Part shown: positions 37,690-48,600 of the stretch, in pieces
Layout: each line of letters opens with the position of its first letter
How positions within the stretch are numbered: position 1 is the first letter of the stretch
Assembly (NCBI RefSeq): GCF_027596085.1
Contig: NC_072457.1
Coordinates: forward strand, 4,541,129 to 4,605,128
DNA from: Anoplopoma fimbria
Lineage: Eukaryota; Chordata; Actinopteri; Perciformes; Anoplopomatidae
Length of the DNA stretch: 64,000 nt
Direction of reading: 5' to 3'
Program-made: the position numbers and the translations under genes
The notes under the pieces: generated by a model
What the model saw: only the letters and a program-made list of their open reading frames with translations
What the model was told of the DNA's origin: nothing
Database searches by the model: none

Positions 37690-38750
37690 AGGGCTCGTTC
37701 AGGTTCGCCTTGGTCCAGCCCCTAGATATGCTGCTATATGCCTAGACAGCCGGGGGACTACCTAGGATACACTGAGCTCCTCTCTCCTCTTCTCTCCCTC
37801 CATCTTTGTGTATTAATCTCCTATTTATGCACATTACTAACTTTGCTTCTTCCCCGGAGTGCTTTCTCGCCTTGCAGGTTTCCATGAATCGGGGTTATAT
37901 CTGGACTGTCATCGTGCCACCTGCTGTGGCCTTGCTGACACCCACTGCTACTACCACTATTATTTTTATTCCCTGTACTATTACGCTTATTGGCTTTGCT
38001 TCTTCCCTGGAGTCCTTGTGCTTTCTCACCTCGCAGGTTTCCATAAATTGTGGCTGTACCTGGACTGTGGTCGTGCCTCCTGCTGTGGCCCTGCTGACAC
38101 CCACTGCTACTACCATTATTGTTCTTAGTCACATTACTATTAATATTACCTGTACCATTACGCTTATTAGCTTTGCTTCCACCCTGAAGCCCTTTTTGCT
38201 TTCTCGCCTCGCAGGTTTCCACAAATCGTTGTGGTACCTGGACCGTGGTGGTGCCTCCTGCTGTGACCCGGCTGACACCCACTGCTACTTTGATTATTAT
38301 TATTATTATTATTATTATTAGTCACATTACTAATACTATTCCCTATATCATTATTTTAATTCTACTATAGTCATTGCTGCTTTTATAAGTAGTCTTCATT
38401 TTTTCCTTCGTTACTCTGCTTACTACTGTGATTAAATGAATCATTTATGTCATATACATTGAATGTGTTGTAAATCTGTTATGTGTTTCATTCTGTACAC
38501 GTGACATCTATTGCATTCTGTCCATCCTGGGAGAAGGATCCCTCCTCTGTCGTTCTCCCAGAGGTTTCTTCCTTTTTTCTCCCTGTTAAAGGTGTTTTTT
38601 TAGGGGAGTTTTTCCTGTGCCGATGTGAGGGTTCCGGGACAGAGGATGTCGCATGTGTACAGATTGTAAAGCCCTCTGAGGCTAATTTGTAATTTGTGAT
38701 TTTGGGCTATACAAAATAAACTGAATTGATTTGAATTGAACTTGGACGTC
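37690..38750 (+). repeat. Dispersed fish repeat with internal tandem units and LINE-like 3' end, copy 1
   Basis: The middle part has three tandem units starting at 37862, 38021 and 38199 (CTTTCTCGCC, GCAGGTTTCCA, CTGACACCCACTGCTACT), each ending in ATT-rich sequence. The 3' part (38,509-38,740) is shared almost base for base with 44,755-44,960: CATCCTGGGAGAAGGATCCC, TTGTAAAGCCCTCTGAGG, GGGCTATACAAA and a GAATT-type tail. A 171-codon open frame over the units is low-complexity and unlike any protein I know. Confidence 0.75.
38288..38321. repeat. (TTA)n microsatellite
   Basis: About ten ATT units at the end of the third internal unit of the surrounding repeat. Confidence 0.9.
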
Positions 38751-39861
38751 ATGCTTTAAAACTTTTGTGTGTTTCACTTTTATATAAAAAGTTTTGAGGC
38801 TGAGGACTAACCTTTTCGGCCAATTTGGTGAAACGCAGCCCAGTCGCCAGAAAAAAAAGTTGACATTGTACTTTTCTGTAAACTATGGATACGTTGAATG
38901 TGCACTATTTCAGTCAGAGCAAGTGACGAAATACAACAAACAAAAATTAGTATATTAAGCGACGGTTATTAAAAAAGTTATGCGGTATAATTGTTTCATA
39001 ACCAAAATAACAATTGAGAAAGTCTACTAGGGGTTTGGTGAATCAAACAAACACAGGACTTTCACTCAGGAGACGACTGTCCGTGTCCTATGTTCAACCA
39101 AAAGTTAGGGTTGAGTGTACAGTTGTTACCTAGCGTTAGCAGCCGTCTGATTAAAGACCATAAAACAGAAGTTCAAGAATGCAAGTCTTGACCTTTTCAG
39201 AGTCTGTGTTTCTATTTCTTCTTGGATGTCGTGACCAAGAACGTTTGGTGACGCATAATTTCGTGGGTTGGAATTTTCTTATAATTTCTTTGCAAGTTTC
39301 ATGGAAGAAAATATGTAATTTGGCACCAATGACAATATAGAGGACTTTCCTTTAAAAGATTTGCTCCTTTTAAACTGAAATTATTATTCAGGATTGGAAA
39401 CTTTATTTTCCATATATAATCAATTTAAATTTGCCAGTAGACAAACTTCATCAATAATTTAATGGATTTAATTGATTTGAAGTATGAAAATTAAACACTC
39501 AATTTCCTGTTTAATTAGTATCAAATTACAAAGTCCTTTCCAGGGATCATCCTACAGTTACCTTCTAGGAAATTATACAAAACTATGGGACCTGTTAGTT
39601 TTTGTGATCAACCAAGAAAAAAAAAAGACAAACCCCCTGAGAAAGAATCATTGGTTACTTTTATACAGATTTTAAAAATGTGAAACTCAGACACAAAATT
39701 GCACAATAAAGTCTTAGACTTTGAATATTTATTGATTAGACATTACATGAAATGTGCATTTTAAATGCAGATATTCGCTTATGTGCAGTGTAATTCATTT
39801 ATTTTTTCTTTCCTCAGACACAGACCCATTGTACGTCATCATTGGTCTTAATATAGTAACG

Positions 39862-39867
39862 TTTATT
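39862..39867 (-). promoter_or_regulatory. Probable polyadenylation signal of the zinc-finger gene
   Basis: TTTATT on the plus strand (AATAAA on the minus strand) lies about 110 bp after the stop. A second one at 39728-39733 is an alternative. Confidence 0.45.
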
Positions 39868-39976
39868 TTCTATTTTTTTATAAAGACAATGAACAAAACA
39901 ACATTGAAAACTGTTTTGTTTTTTACCATTTCACTTATGTAACTAATATTAAACAACAAACTTAAGACAGCCATTT

Positions 39977-40917
39977 CTATCCTGTGTGGACTCTCATGTG
40001 TGACTTCAGATTTCCCTGTTGTGTAAATCTTTTCCCACAGGCATCACATCCAAACGGTTTCTCACCTGTGTGGACTCTCATGTGTACATTGAGCCGTGTC
40101 CGAGTGGTAAATCTTTTCCCACAGACATCACATTGGAATGGTCTCTCACCTGTGTGGCCTCTCATGTGTTCATTAAGAATTGTCCGAGTGTTAAATCTTT
40201 TCCCACAGACATCACATTGGAATGGTCTCTCACCTGTGTGGACTCTCATGTGTACATTAAGAATTGTCCGAGTGTTAAATCTTTTCCCACAGACATCACA
40301 TTGGAATGGTCTCTCACCTGTGTGGACTCTTGTTTGTGAATCTGCCTTTTGCTTTACTCTAAATAATTTCTTACAAACCAAACAGCTGGAGGACCTTTTT
40401 CCATAATTACATATCATGTGTCTGTGAAATGACCCCTTGTACTTTAAGCAGCCAGCATTGAATCCATCATCACCTACAGGGGGTCCCTTAGATTTGAGAG
40501 CATGCACAGCAGACTCAGGTGACCCGGTCTCCTTACAGTCATTGTTACCGTCTTCGGTTTCATCATAACTGACTTGAGTCTCAGAAGGGTCTGAAGCCGT
40601 TTCATCAGTTTTTGGTTGTGAATGAATATCTTGATCTGGACTCCTGGCTGGTTCTGATCCTCCACAGTCCTCTCCATCTGTTTCTGTTTTCCTTCGTTTG
40701 GCTGGAAGCTCTTCTTCTCTGTCGTCCTCCGAAGTGAATGGTGATTTCAGCCTGGTGATACTGGTTTCCTCCAGCCCACTGGGATGCTTTCCCTCCAGAC
40801 CGGTCCAGAATTCCTCCTGTTCCTCTTTGATGTGGAGGAGCTCTGGATCCTCCTGGTCCTGGTTGGGGCTCCACTCAGGGGGGACGTCATCTTTAACCAC
40901 CTGCAGCTGCTGGACAT
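39977..40917 (-). CDS. Zinc-finger gene exon 2 (acidic region and fingers)
   Basis: 941 nt opening with the completed Asp codon and VQQLQVVKDDVPPEWSP. It ends TAG at 39979-39977. The fingers are encoded in 84-bp units between about 39,985 and 40,300. Confidence 0.88.
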
Positions 40918-41483
40918 CTGCAGGAAGCACGTTATGGACTGTGACTTCACACTGGTCAATACTTAATTAGTGAGATCATTGATGAACTTCAGCAGTGTTC
41001 ATTTTAACTATATTACTACATAAACATTAATGGCAGCGGCAGCCATTTTTTGAGAAAATAGTAGAAACGTATTAGTTTAGCTAAAGCACTATTAACTAAC
41101 AGAGTCAGACTCCATTCCAAACAATAGCTTAATTAAGCTAACTTTAGCCACATGCTAATTAACACATTTCACCAAAAGAATGAAACCAAATTTTAAACCA
41201 AAAGAAAATCAAAAGTACAAAAAACAGCCAACGAAAAAAGGGCTTCACTTAAAACAAAGTGTAGAGACTTGGAAAAACTTGAAATAAACAAACCTGAATG
41301 GTTTAGTTGAACTTTTGGGTTTAAAACCACATCCAGTAGTGTGTGTTGTTGCTCATTTCCTCTTAAGCGAGACAGTTCCTGCTCGTAACCCGCTATCGTT
41401 CTGTCAAACAGCAACAAAATGTCTCCAACGGCTGCATTTAGTTGCTGTTTCATCAACGATTTCAACATTTCTAGTTTTCTCAT
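39977..41483 (-). CDS. C2H2 zinc-finger protein of a fish-expanded family, two coding exons
   Basis: A probable nuclear DNA-binding regulator of 376 residues. Exon 1 (41483-41294) starts MRKLEMLKSLMKQQLNAAV and encodes a predicted helical N-terminal domain ending NPKVQLNHS, typical of fish zinc-finger proteins. Exon 2 (40917-39977) continues DVQQL, then the acidic signature EDPELLHIKEEQEEFW and a basic PAKRRK near residue 135. One degenerate finger follows (CLVC at 242-245, first histidine missing), then four intact C2H2 fingers at about 270-290, 298-318, 326-346 and 354-374 with TGERPF/TGEKPF linkers. The stop follows directly after the last HTG. The donor is CAG/GTTTGT and the acceptor cttcctgcag. 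Fingers 1-3 are nearly identical, pointing to recent duplication. An in-frame ATG also exists at 41582, but family starts align with 41483. Confidence 0.85.
41294..41483 (-). CDS. Zinc-finger gene exon 1
   Basis: 190 nt, 63 codons plus one base. It includes LFDRTIAGYEQELSRLRG, matching the LFERTIAEYEEEL pattern of the fish family. The donor GTTTGT begins at 41293. Confidence 0.85.
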
Positions 41484-42399
41484 GTTGCTAAATACAAAGA
41501 CTGAAGCCCTTTCTCTAGAAAATGTTCTTAAAAGTGTCTTTCGCAGTGAAAAATGAGTGAAAAACAGTTTTGTCTCTTTCAAACAATAACTGCTGCTGTT
41601 GCTAGGTTATGATTCTATCATTGATGCTTTGAATGCAAACTTTATTTCTAAAACTCATAGATATCCACATTTGTATTACAGGTTTTCTAAAATGTAATGC
41701 TAAAATGTGCAAATGAGGCATTATCTTTTTTTTTTTTTAAGAAGAAAATGTTCAATTAATGATATATGAACATATCACTCTGTGAAAACCTTAAGATTAT
41801 GGATATGATTTCTTGAATATGCAAATTATGCATTATCTAATGCTATTTTGTGAATTTAGGAGAAATCTACTGATGCAAACAGACAAAGTAGTAAAATAAA
41901 AACACCCTAATATATTGCTTGGATCGTCCGGTGTAAAATTACAAAATATTCATCCCCTAAATATATTTAATGTCCCCGATTCGATTCCAACCATGGGACC
42001 CTTGTTGCATATCATACCCCGTGTCAACTAGAACATGTTCACGTGCTTTTATATTTAATTAATATTTAAAAAAAACTAATTTTGTCTCTCTGAATATAAC
42101 TGTATTCACTCTCTGTCTGTTTCTTTTAATGGAATTGCGTTGCTTTGCAACAGCTTGGTTCAATGTTTACTTCCTGTCAGCTGCTGCCATTCACATGCAT
42201 GTTAGAATGTTAACATTTAAAACTGTGAAGTGGTCTCTACGTATATATATATTTATATAGTGTTGACATCACAACAGTACAGAAATCCTCACGGCTTGTT
42301 TAAAGGCACAGTCTTGAGCCGTGTATTTCTCCATGGATTGAGCATTTTGATACTTTCACAGTATTTATACAGCACTCAGACCTGCTTTATAATAAATTC

Positions 42400-42545
42400 A
42401 TTATTTAGGATTCAGGATTTAAGGCTTCAGGGATTCAAGGTTCATTTATTGTCATTATGCAACACAGGGATGCACAACAACATGAATTTGTAGTCCATTT
42501 GCAAGACAAAAAACTTGTGACAAAATAAACAAAACAAAAACAGTA
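42400..42545 (-). mobile_element. LINE-like 3' tail fragment
   Basis: It contains GGTTCATTTATTGTCATTAT and GCAACACAGGGATGCACAAC, a motif that ends many fish retroelement copies when read in antisense. The family is not assigned. Confidence 0.4.
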
Positions 42546-43102
42546 GTGCATTTCTGTAGTGCATTTTTTTAATTTGCATCAGTAGGAATACTTTTCATAA
42601 TAAGAGACCTTTAAGATGGAAATAAAGAACATTTGTGGACTTTAGTTGCCTCCACCATCATGTGTTATAACCCAGTGAATCAGTCACTTTGCATGTGTGT
42701 GTGGTTTTTTTTCTCCAAACAGCATTCATCTCATTTTGAAGTGAGCTTGTTTTCAGCAGCAGCATCAGTGCGCTCACATCACAGTGTGTATGTACTGTCG
42801 GCCCAGCGGGATGTGACGCGCTAATCCCTCCTTTGGGGGAAACGTTGGAGGAAGAGGAGCTGCTGCTGCTGACAGCTTCACAAACAACCCCCTGCTGCTG
42901 CTGCTGCTGCTGGATGGAGTCGGCCTGCAGCTGCACTATGAACACACACTTATTGCTGATGTCTAATGTATCTGAGATTTACTGCTGCTCTGACTCTCTC
43001 GTGTTTAGTCATGATGATTGTAATGGATCTTTAGAACAAATAATCTTCTCATAAGTTTAGACCTGTTCATAAATATGTTCCTGCTAAACACACAGCTGTG
43101 TC

Positions 43103-43200
43103 AGGTCAAGGCAATTTTATTGATATAGCCAGAAATCACAAATTTGCCTTAAAAGTGCCTTACAACCTCTGTGTGGTACATAAACATGGTGCATTTTAAA
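43103..43200 (-). mobile_element. Retroelement 3' tail fragment, antisense
   Basis: Its reverse complement reads AGGCAAATTTGTGATTTCTG followed by GGCTATATCAATAAAATTG, resembling the 3' ends at 38,690 and 44,920. Confidence 0.5.
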
Positions 43201-43643
43201 CCAGAAAAAAACAAAATCAGAGTTTAATCATTATATTTTCCTACAAAAAGAAATTGTTCGGACATATTAGTTCCATAATTTCCAAGAGACAGTGCTTGTC
43301 TGTGGTCAAATAGTTTCAGAAACACCCTGGAGTCGCACCTTTCCCACGTCAGATTGAGGTTCTGTGTCCGTCAATATCTATAACTATATAAAAAAAACAT
43401 TCACACCAAATAAAGTTACATGGGTTGCTCTCTGTTTCCATTCTTTCTGCAATTCTTTCTGTCACTTATAGTAACATGTACACAATCCATTGCAACACTA
43501 TGAGTGCCTTCAGAGAAAGACTTCACTATATGTGCCTTTATCCCCATATTAAATACAACAAACACAAGTTTAAGTTATCGTTTTAACATATTCTCTTGTT
43601 TATCAGGCTTTCGGAACTAAGGGAGCAGCATTGGTTTGGTTTG

Positions 43644-44520
43644 GCATGTTGTAAGTACAGTACTTAAGTACAATTTTGAGATTCTTTACTTTGCATATTC
43701 TGCTACTTTATACTTCCTCTCCACTAGATTTCAGAGGCAAATGTACTTGTGTCTGATCTACATGTCCTTGATGAGTTTTGTTACTTTGCAGATGTAATTA
43801 ATAATACAAAAAAAAAGCCCAGCAGTATGTAAAGTCATTAAAGTTAGCTCCACCTTTACCAGTTGCAACATTAAAGAGATGAATACAGTAATGCATCAAT
43901 AACTATCATTCAGGTGTGTATGCTGGAAAGTAAATTATTCTGAAATAGAAGTATAAGCATCAAAATATACTTAAAGTACCCAAGTAAAGGTATCTTTTAC
44001 ACAAAATGGCACATTTCAGAATTTTATATATTATATGACCCTTTTAAGTGATGCATTTATGTGTCACATTTATTCCAATTACTTTATATACTGCTTGGTA
44101 GTTTAACCTATAATACAAGCCTATAGCAGAATGTATGAGGTAATTTATTAGTTTGTAATAATAATCAAAATCTGCTAAGTAACTTAAGTTATCAAGTAAA
44201 AGTAGTGGAGTTAAAAGTACAATATTTACCTCCAAACTGTTGTGGTGTAGAAGTACAGTACCAGTCAAAAGTTTGGACACACCTTCTCATTCAATGGTTT
44301 TTCTTTATTTTTATTTTTTTTTTTTCTACATTGTAGATTAATATTGAAGACATCCAAACTATGAAGGAACACATATGGAATTATGTGGTAAACAAACAAA
44401 TGCTCAACAAACCAGAATATGTTTTATATTTTAGATTCTTCAAAGTAGTTGAATGACAAGGTATGTCCAAACTTTTGACTGGTACTGTATAAAGAAGTAT
44501 AAAATGGAAATACTCTAAAA
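43644..44520. repeat. Dispersed repeat, family A, copy split by a MITE
   Basis: It starts AAGTACAGTACTTAAGTACA and carries TTAGCTCCACCTTTACCAGT and GCATCAATAACTATC. It is interrupted at 44,254-44,489 by a Tc1-type MITE and resumes with AAGTATAAAATGGAAATACT. Confidence 0.75.
44256..44487. mobile_element. Tc1/mariner-type MITE, 232 bp, with TA target duplication
   Basis: The terminal inverted repeats are CAGTACCAGTCAAAAGTTTG at the left and CAAACTTTTGACTGGTACTG at the right. Each is flanked by TA (44254-44255 and 44488-44489). There is no transposase coding sequence. It sits inside a family A repeat whose sequence continues across the insertion. Confidence 0.9.
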
Positions 44521-44745
44521 AATAAAGATAAGATAAAATAAGATAATCCTTTATTAGTCCCGCAGCGGGGAAATGTACAGGATTACAGCAGCATAGAGGA
44601 TAGTGCAAACAAGAGACATAGTAAGAAAACAAGATAGAAAAAATAAAAAAACAAGTATTATAAATAAGCAATAAAAACAGTAAAAAAAAATCCACAATAA
44701 CTAAAATATTATATGTACAGACAGAAAAACTATTATGGCTATAAT
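44521..44745 (-). mobile_element. LINE-like 3' end, antisense
   Basis: AAGATAAGATAAAATAAGAT is followed by CTTTATTAGTCCCGCAGCGG and GGATTACAGCAGCATAGAGG, a widespread fish retroelement end in antisense. A related sense-strand tail occurs at 60,262-60,312. Confidence 0.6.
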
Positions 44746-44751
44746 TGCACA

Positions 44752-45247
44752 GTGTATTGCATTCTGTCCATCCTGGGAGAAGGATCCCTCCTCTGTCGTT
44801 CTCCCAGAGGTTTCTTCCTTTTTTCTCCCTGTTAAAGGGTTTTTTTAGGGGAGTTTTTCCTGTGAATGTGAGGGAAGGACAGAGGATGTCACATGTGCAC
44901 AGATTGTAAAGCCCTCTGAGGCAAATTTGTAATTTGTGATTCTGGGCTATACAAATGAATTGAATTGAATTGAATTGAATTGAATTGAATTGAATTGAAT
45001 TGAATTGAATTGAATTGTATTGTATTGAGTTGAATTTAATTTAATTTAATTGAGTTGAATTGAATTGAATTGAATTGAATTGAATTGAATTGAATTGAAT
45101 TGAATTGAATTGAATTGAGTTGAATTTAATTTAATTTAATTGTATTGAGTTGAATTTGATTTAATTTAATTTAATTTAATTTAATTTAATTTAATTTAAT
45201 TTAATTTAATTTAATTGTATTGTATTGTATTGTATTGTATTGTATTG
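44752..45247 (+). repeat. Dispersed fish repeat 3' end with expanded pentanucleotide tail, copy 2
   Basis: Positions 44,752-44,955 match 38,506-38,720. The tail then expands for about 290 bp through GAATT, TTTAA and TTGTA pentamers in successive blocks, with the GAATT and TTTAA blocks alternating more than once. Confidence 0.85.
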
Positions 45248-45366
45248 CACATGTGTCATGTGAGCAGAGTTGGTAAAGCAGGCTACAAGTACCAAACTCA
45301 CAGTAAATGTACTTAGTTTCACTCCACCACTAATATTGGTTTTAAATTGTTATTTGAATATTGAGA

Positions 45367-45369
<3 letters not shown>

Positions 45370-45402
<33 letters not shown>
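45370..45402. repeat. Poly(A) run of 33 bases
   Basis: A pure A-run directly upstream of the etaa1 CpG-rich promoter. Confidence 0.97.
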
Positions 45403-45404
<2 letters not shown>

Positions 45405-45553
45405 GGCGTAAAATCCGAGCAGCTTCTGTTGCCCCTGAACGCACCCTCGAAAGGAACCCTGGGAAAAAAAACAAGATGGCGGGACGTTCGAAAACACAGC
45501 GGAGTGGGCGAGTTCACAACAACGTAAACACGCACCGATAGCGGCCCGGCGCC
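45403..45553 (+). promoter_or_regulatory. etaa1: etaa1 promoter and 5' leader, CpG-rich
   Basis: GC and CpG content rise sharply here. AAGATGGCGGG at 45474-45484 fits the YY1 motif often found at vertebrate transcription starts. It contains an ATG (45476) that opens a 21-codon frame ending at TAG 45539-45541, in the same frame as the main start at 45554. It would be a short upstream ORF if transcription starts above it. There is no TATA box at a fixed distance. Confidence 0.5.
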
Positions 45554-45698
45554 ATGAACCGGGCCCGCGGGGAGGCCGGGAACCCGGGCGGGCTGACGGG
45601 AGCAAAGCCGAACCGCCTGAGGAGGAGCTGCAGGCGGACTCAGGAGACTCAGGAGACCCAGGAGACTCGCGTCGCCTCTCCAAAGAGCCAACATCCGG
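45554..45698 (+). CDS. etaa1: etaa1 exon 1
   Basis: 48 codons plus one base, rich in Arg and Gly, with TQE repeated three times. The donor is GTCAGT at 45699. Confidence 0.82.
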
Positions 45699-48600
45699 GT
45701 CAGTTGTTGTCTGTCTCCTGAGGCTGGTGACGTCACAAGCCAAACTACATTGACACATGTCCAGATTTAAGGTTTTATTATATTCCTTTATTGATCCCCA
45801 TGGGGGAATTCAAGTGTTGCAGCAGCTCAACTACACAGACACAGACAATAAATACACATACTATACAACTACACAGACAATAAATACACATACTATACAA
45901 CTACACAGACAATAAATACACATACTATACAACTACACAGACAATAAATACACATACTATACAACTACACAGACAATAAATACACATACTATACAACTAC
46001 ACAGACAATAAATACACATACTATACAACTACACAGACAATAAATACACATACTATACAACTACACAGACAATAAATACACATACTATACAACTACACAG
46101 ACAATAAATACACATACTATACAACTACACAGACAATAAATACACATACTATACAACTACACAGACAATAAATACACATACTATACAACTACACAGACAC
46201 AGACAATAAATACACATACTATACAACTACACAGACAATAAATACACATACTATACAACAAAATAAAGATAGATGTCTAAGGCCACGTGGGAGTTGTTTT
46301 GCTTGAAGACAACACCTGAAGAAAGAGGCACATCCTTTATTAAGAGTTAATATTTTACAGTTAAAAACTTAAATATATTGAATCTATCATATGCCATAAT
46401 TTCTTGTGTGTTTGAGAGATAACTGGCATGCTATAACATGACTAAATACCTATTTACAAAGAAGAGATTTCAATCTTCAATTATGGCATATGATAGATTC
46501 AATATATTTAAGTTTTTTACTGTAAAATATTAACTCTTAATAAAAGGATGTGCCTCTTTCTTCAGGTGTTGTCTTCAAGCAAAACAACTCCCACGTGGCC
46601 TTAGAAAGCTGTGTGACATAACACTTTTAATTAAATACAAATGGATTAAAATGTGTATATTTTGGTGTGCAGTCACTTTACATTAAGATCCTAGCAATGC
46701 TTGAATAGGCTAATGTGTGGATTTTTTAACAGTAAGACCAGAACAGAACAGATTAAACAAGCAGCTTGTGTCCAGTGCTGCACATGTATGTTAAACTCAA
46801 AAAATGATTATCCATCAGTGTATGGATTATAACATTCTGAATGTTCAGTGTCCTACCAATGTGTCCGAAGCATAACACCATATCCTTAACAACTCCAGGC
46901 CTTGACCTCTGACCTCATGCAGAGTGCTGAATAATTGTGGATTGAAGTCAAATACACTGAGCAGCAAGAATCAGTAGTTTTCATTTCTTCTCCTGCAGAT
47001 TTTAAGACCCCGACCAGGATCCCAAGACCCAGAGCTGCTGCTGGTTTCACTGTAGAGTCTCCAAACAACGACTCTGACTTTCAGCAGGACATCATCTGGG
47101 ACGCCACCTCTCCTTCACCCAACAGACTCGGTAAACTTCAAGCCAGGGTTTGCTCTCCAGAATGTTTAATGCCGGTCATATTTCACTGTAGTGACCAAAC
47201 AGTTGATGTATTCGCCACCTCGTTTCTTTATTTTCTATAATTTTATACCTAACAAATTCAGAATGATTACTGTTGGAGGTTCATTTTTTGACTTTAGGTC
47301 GGACATTAAAAGGTGTATCTAGAGCTGAGTGGTGACTCTGTATTTCTTTGCAGGCAAAAGAGGCAAGAAACAGAAGCCTCCTGGAGTTGTGGACATCTCA
47401 GAGATCGTTAGTAGGATCGCTCCAAAGGTCAGTTACATTTCAATTCCTAGACATCGTTTATAAAAGGTTTATTTGTGTTTTCATTGTTCATGACTATGCA
47501 CCACAATAAGCAAATGCAGAGCCCTTAAACTTCATTTATTTACAGTTTGTTGTGTTTTTTTCTCGTGTCTCTGAAGCATGGCAGACCGAAGGTTGCAGAG
47601 CCGACGTTACAGCAGTGGATCGGAGACAGCGCTACCATTCCCTGCACGCCAGATGTTCAAGTTCCCAAACCCAAGAAGAGATCCCCGCGGTAGGTTCAGA
47701 AGAGGGAACAAATACTGATGTGTGTCAAATCTTCATCTTCATCCTTAGACACAGCACTGGAACATAATGCCAAAGGGGCGATAGAAAAAACATTTTCACA
47801 TAACAAAACAAATAAAGATAAAAAAATAATGAGGGAGGGAAAAAACCAAAAATAAATTAAATATAATACAATACAATACAATACAACTTTATTAATCCAC
47901 AAGGGCAATTTGATTTTGGGCATGCATAAAAACAGACAAAAAAAACAGACACATCACAAACGGACAATTTACAAGCAGAGGAGCTAATTTTGGAGGTGCA
48001 ATTGCTATTACTAAAAGTCATAATAAATAATTAAAGAATAAGTAAATGAATAAGTACTCTACATAGCAGATAGGCACTATCTAACTATAAATAATTATAT
48101 AAGTAAATGAATTAAGAAAATTATATGGATAAGTTGTATTTCTTTAAGAGTGAAACTGCCTCTTTATTCAAAAACAAAAAATGTCTCCAAACATTCATAA
48201 AAACAAGAATGAGAGTTTTATTCTATTAAATCTGGAGTTACATGTTTGCCTAGAAGCAAAATGAGGTTAACATGAATAATCCTCATCTCAGTGTAACAAA
48301 AAATTACAATTTCAATCCTTAAAGGTGCTCAATTTACAACATACTGTATATGTGATCGATGGTTTGCCTCCACACGGCTCTCCAAATGACGTTGGCTGAG
48401 CCGGCGGCTAGAGGCTAACAGTGCAAACAACGACAACAGTGCTGACAGAGATAACGATGTTTCCAGAATATATCTCTGTGACATGACAGTAAACTAGTTA
48501 ATTTGTTTTCTCCACAGGCCGAACGGAGTGGACGACCTGCTGAAGCTCGCCAAGCAGTTTGACTTCAACATGTTCCGTCAGGATGAAGAAGAAGTCGAGG

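Larger units (their letters stand above)
24766..39700. other. Intergenic region downstream of meis1
   Basis: I see no protein-coding or RNA gene. Repeats in it are listed separately. Repeat-free, GC-balanced blocks with homeobox-like motifs lie at about 26,360-26,560, 30,290-30,480, 32,150-32,420, 33,890-34,390 and 36,880-37,200. These are candidates for the conserved regulatory elements known to surround MEIS1 in vertebrates, but conservation cannot be shown from one sequence. Confidence 0.6.
41484..45400. other. Intergenic, mostly repeats
   Basis: Between the divergently arranged zinc-finger gene and etaa1. The first part (41,484-42,400) is AT-rich with nothing recognisable. The rest is repeat copies listed separately, including a CTG-rich patch near 42,858-42,912. 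No exon is seen. Confidence 0.7.

Noticed and set aside
37806..38321. 171-codon open frame with three similar segments
   Set aside because: It lies inside a dispersed repeat and its periodicity comes from tandem noncoding units; a shifted frame is equally open.
45342..45758. Pro/Arg/Ser-rich minus-strand frames over the etaa1 first exon
   Set aside because: They are antisense to a supported coding exon and run into a poly(T) stretch; the GC-rich composition explains them.
45826..46262. Possible CRISPR-like array (32-base repeats at regular spacing)
   Set aside because: The units are directly contiguous with no unique spacers, and the context is a vertebrate intron.
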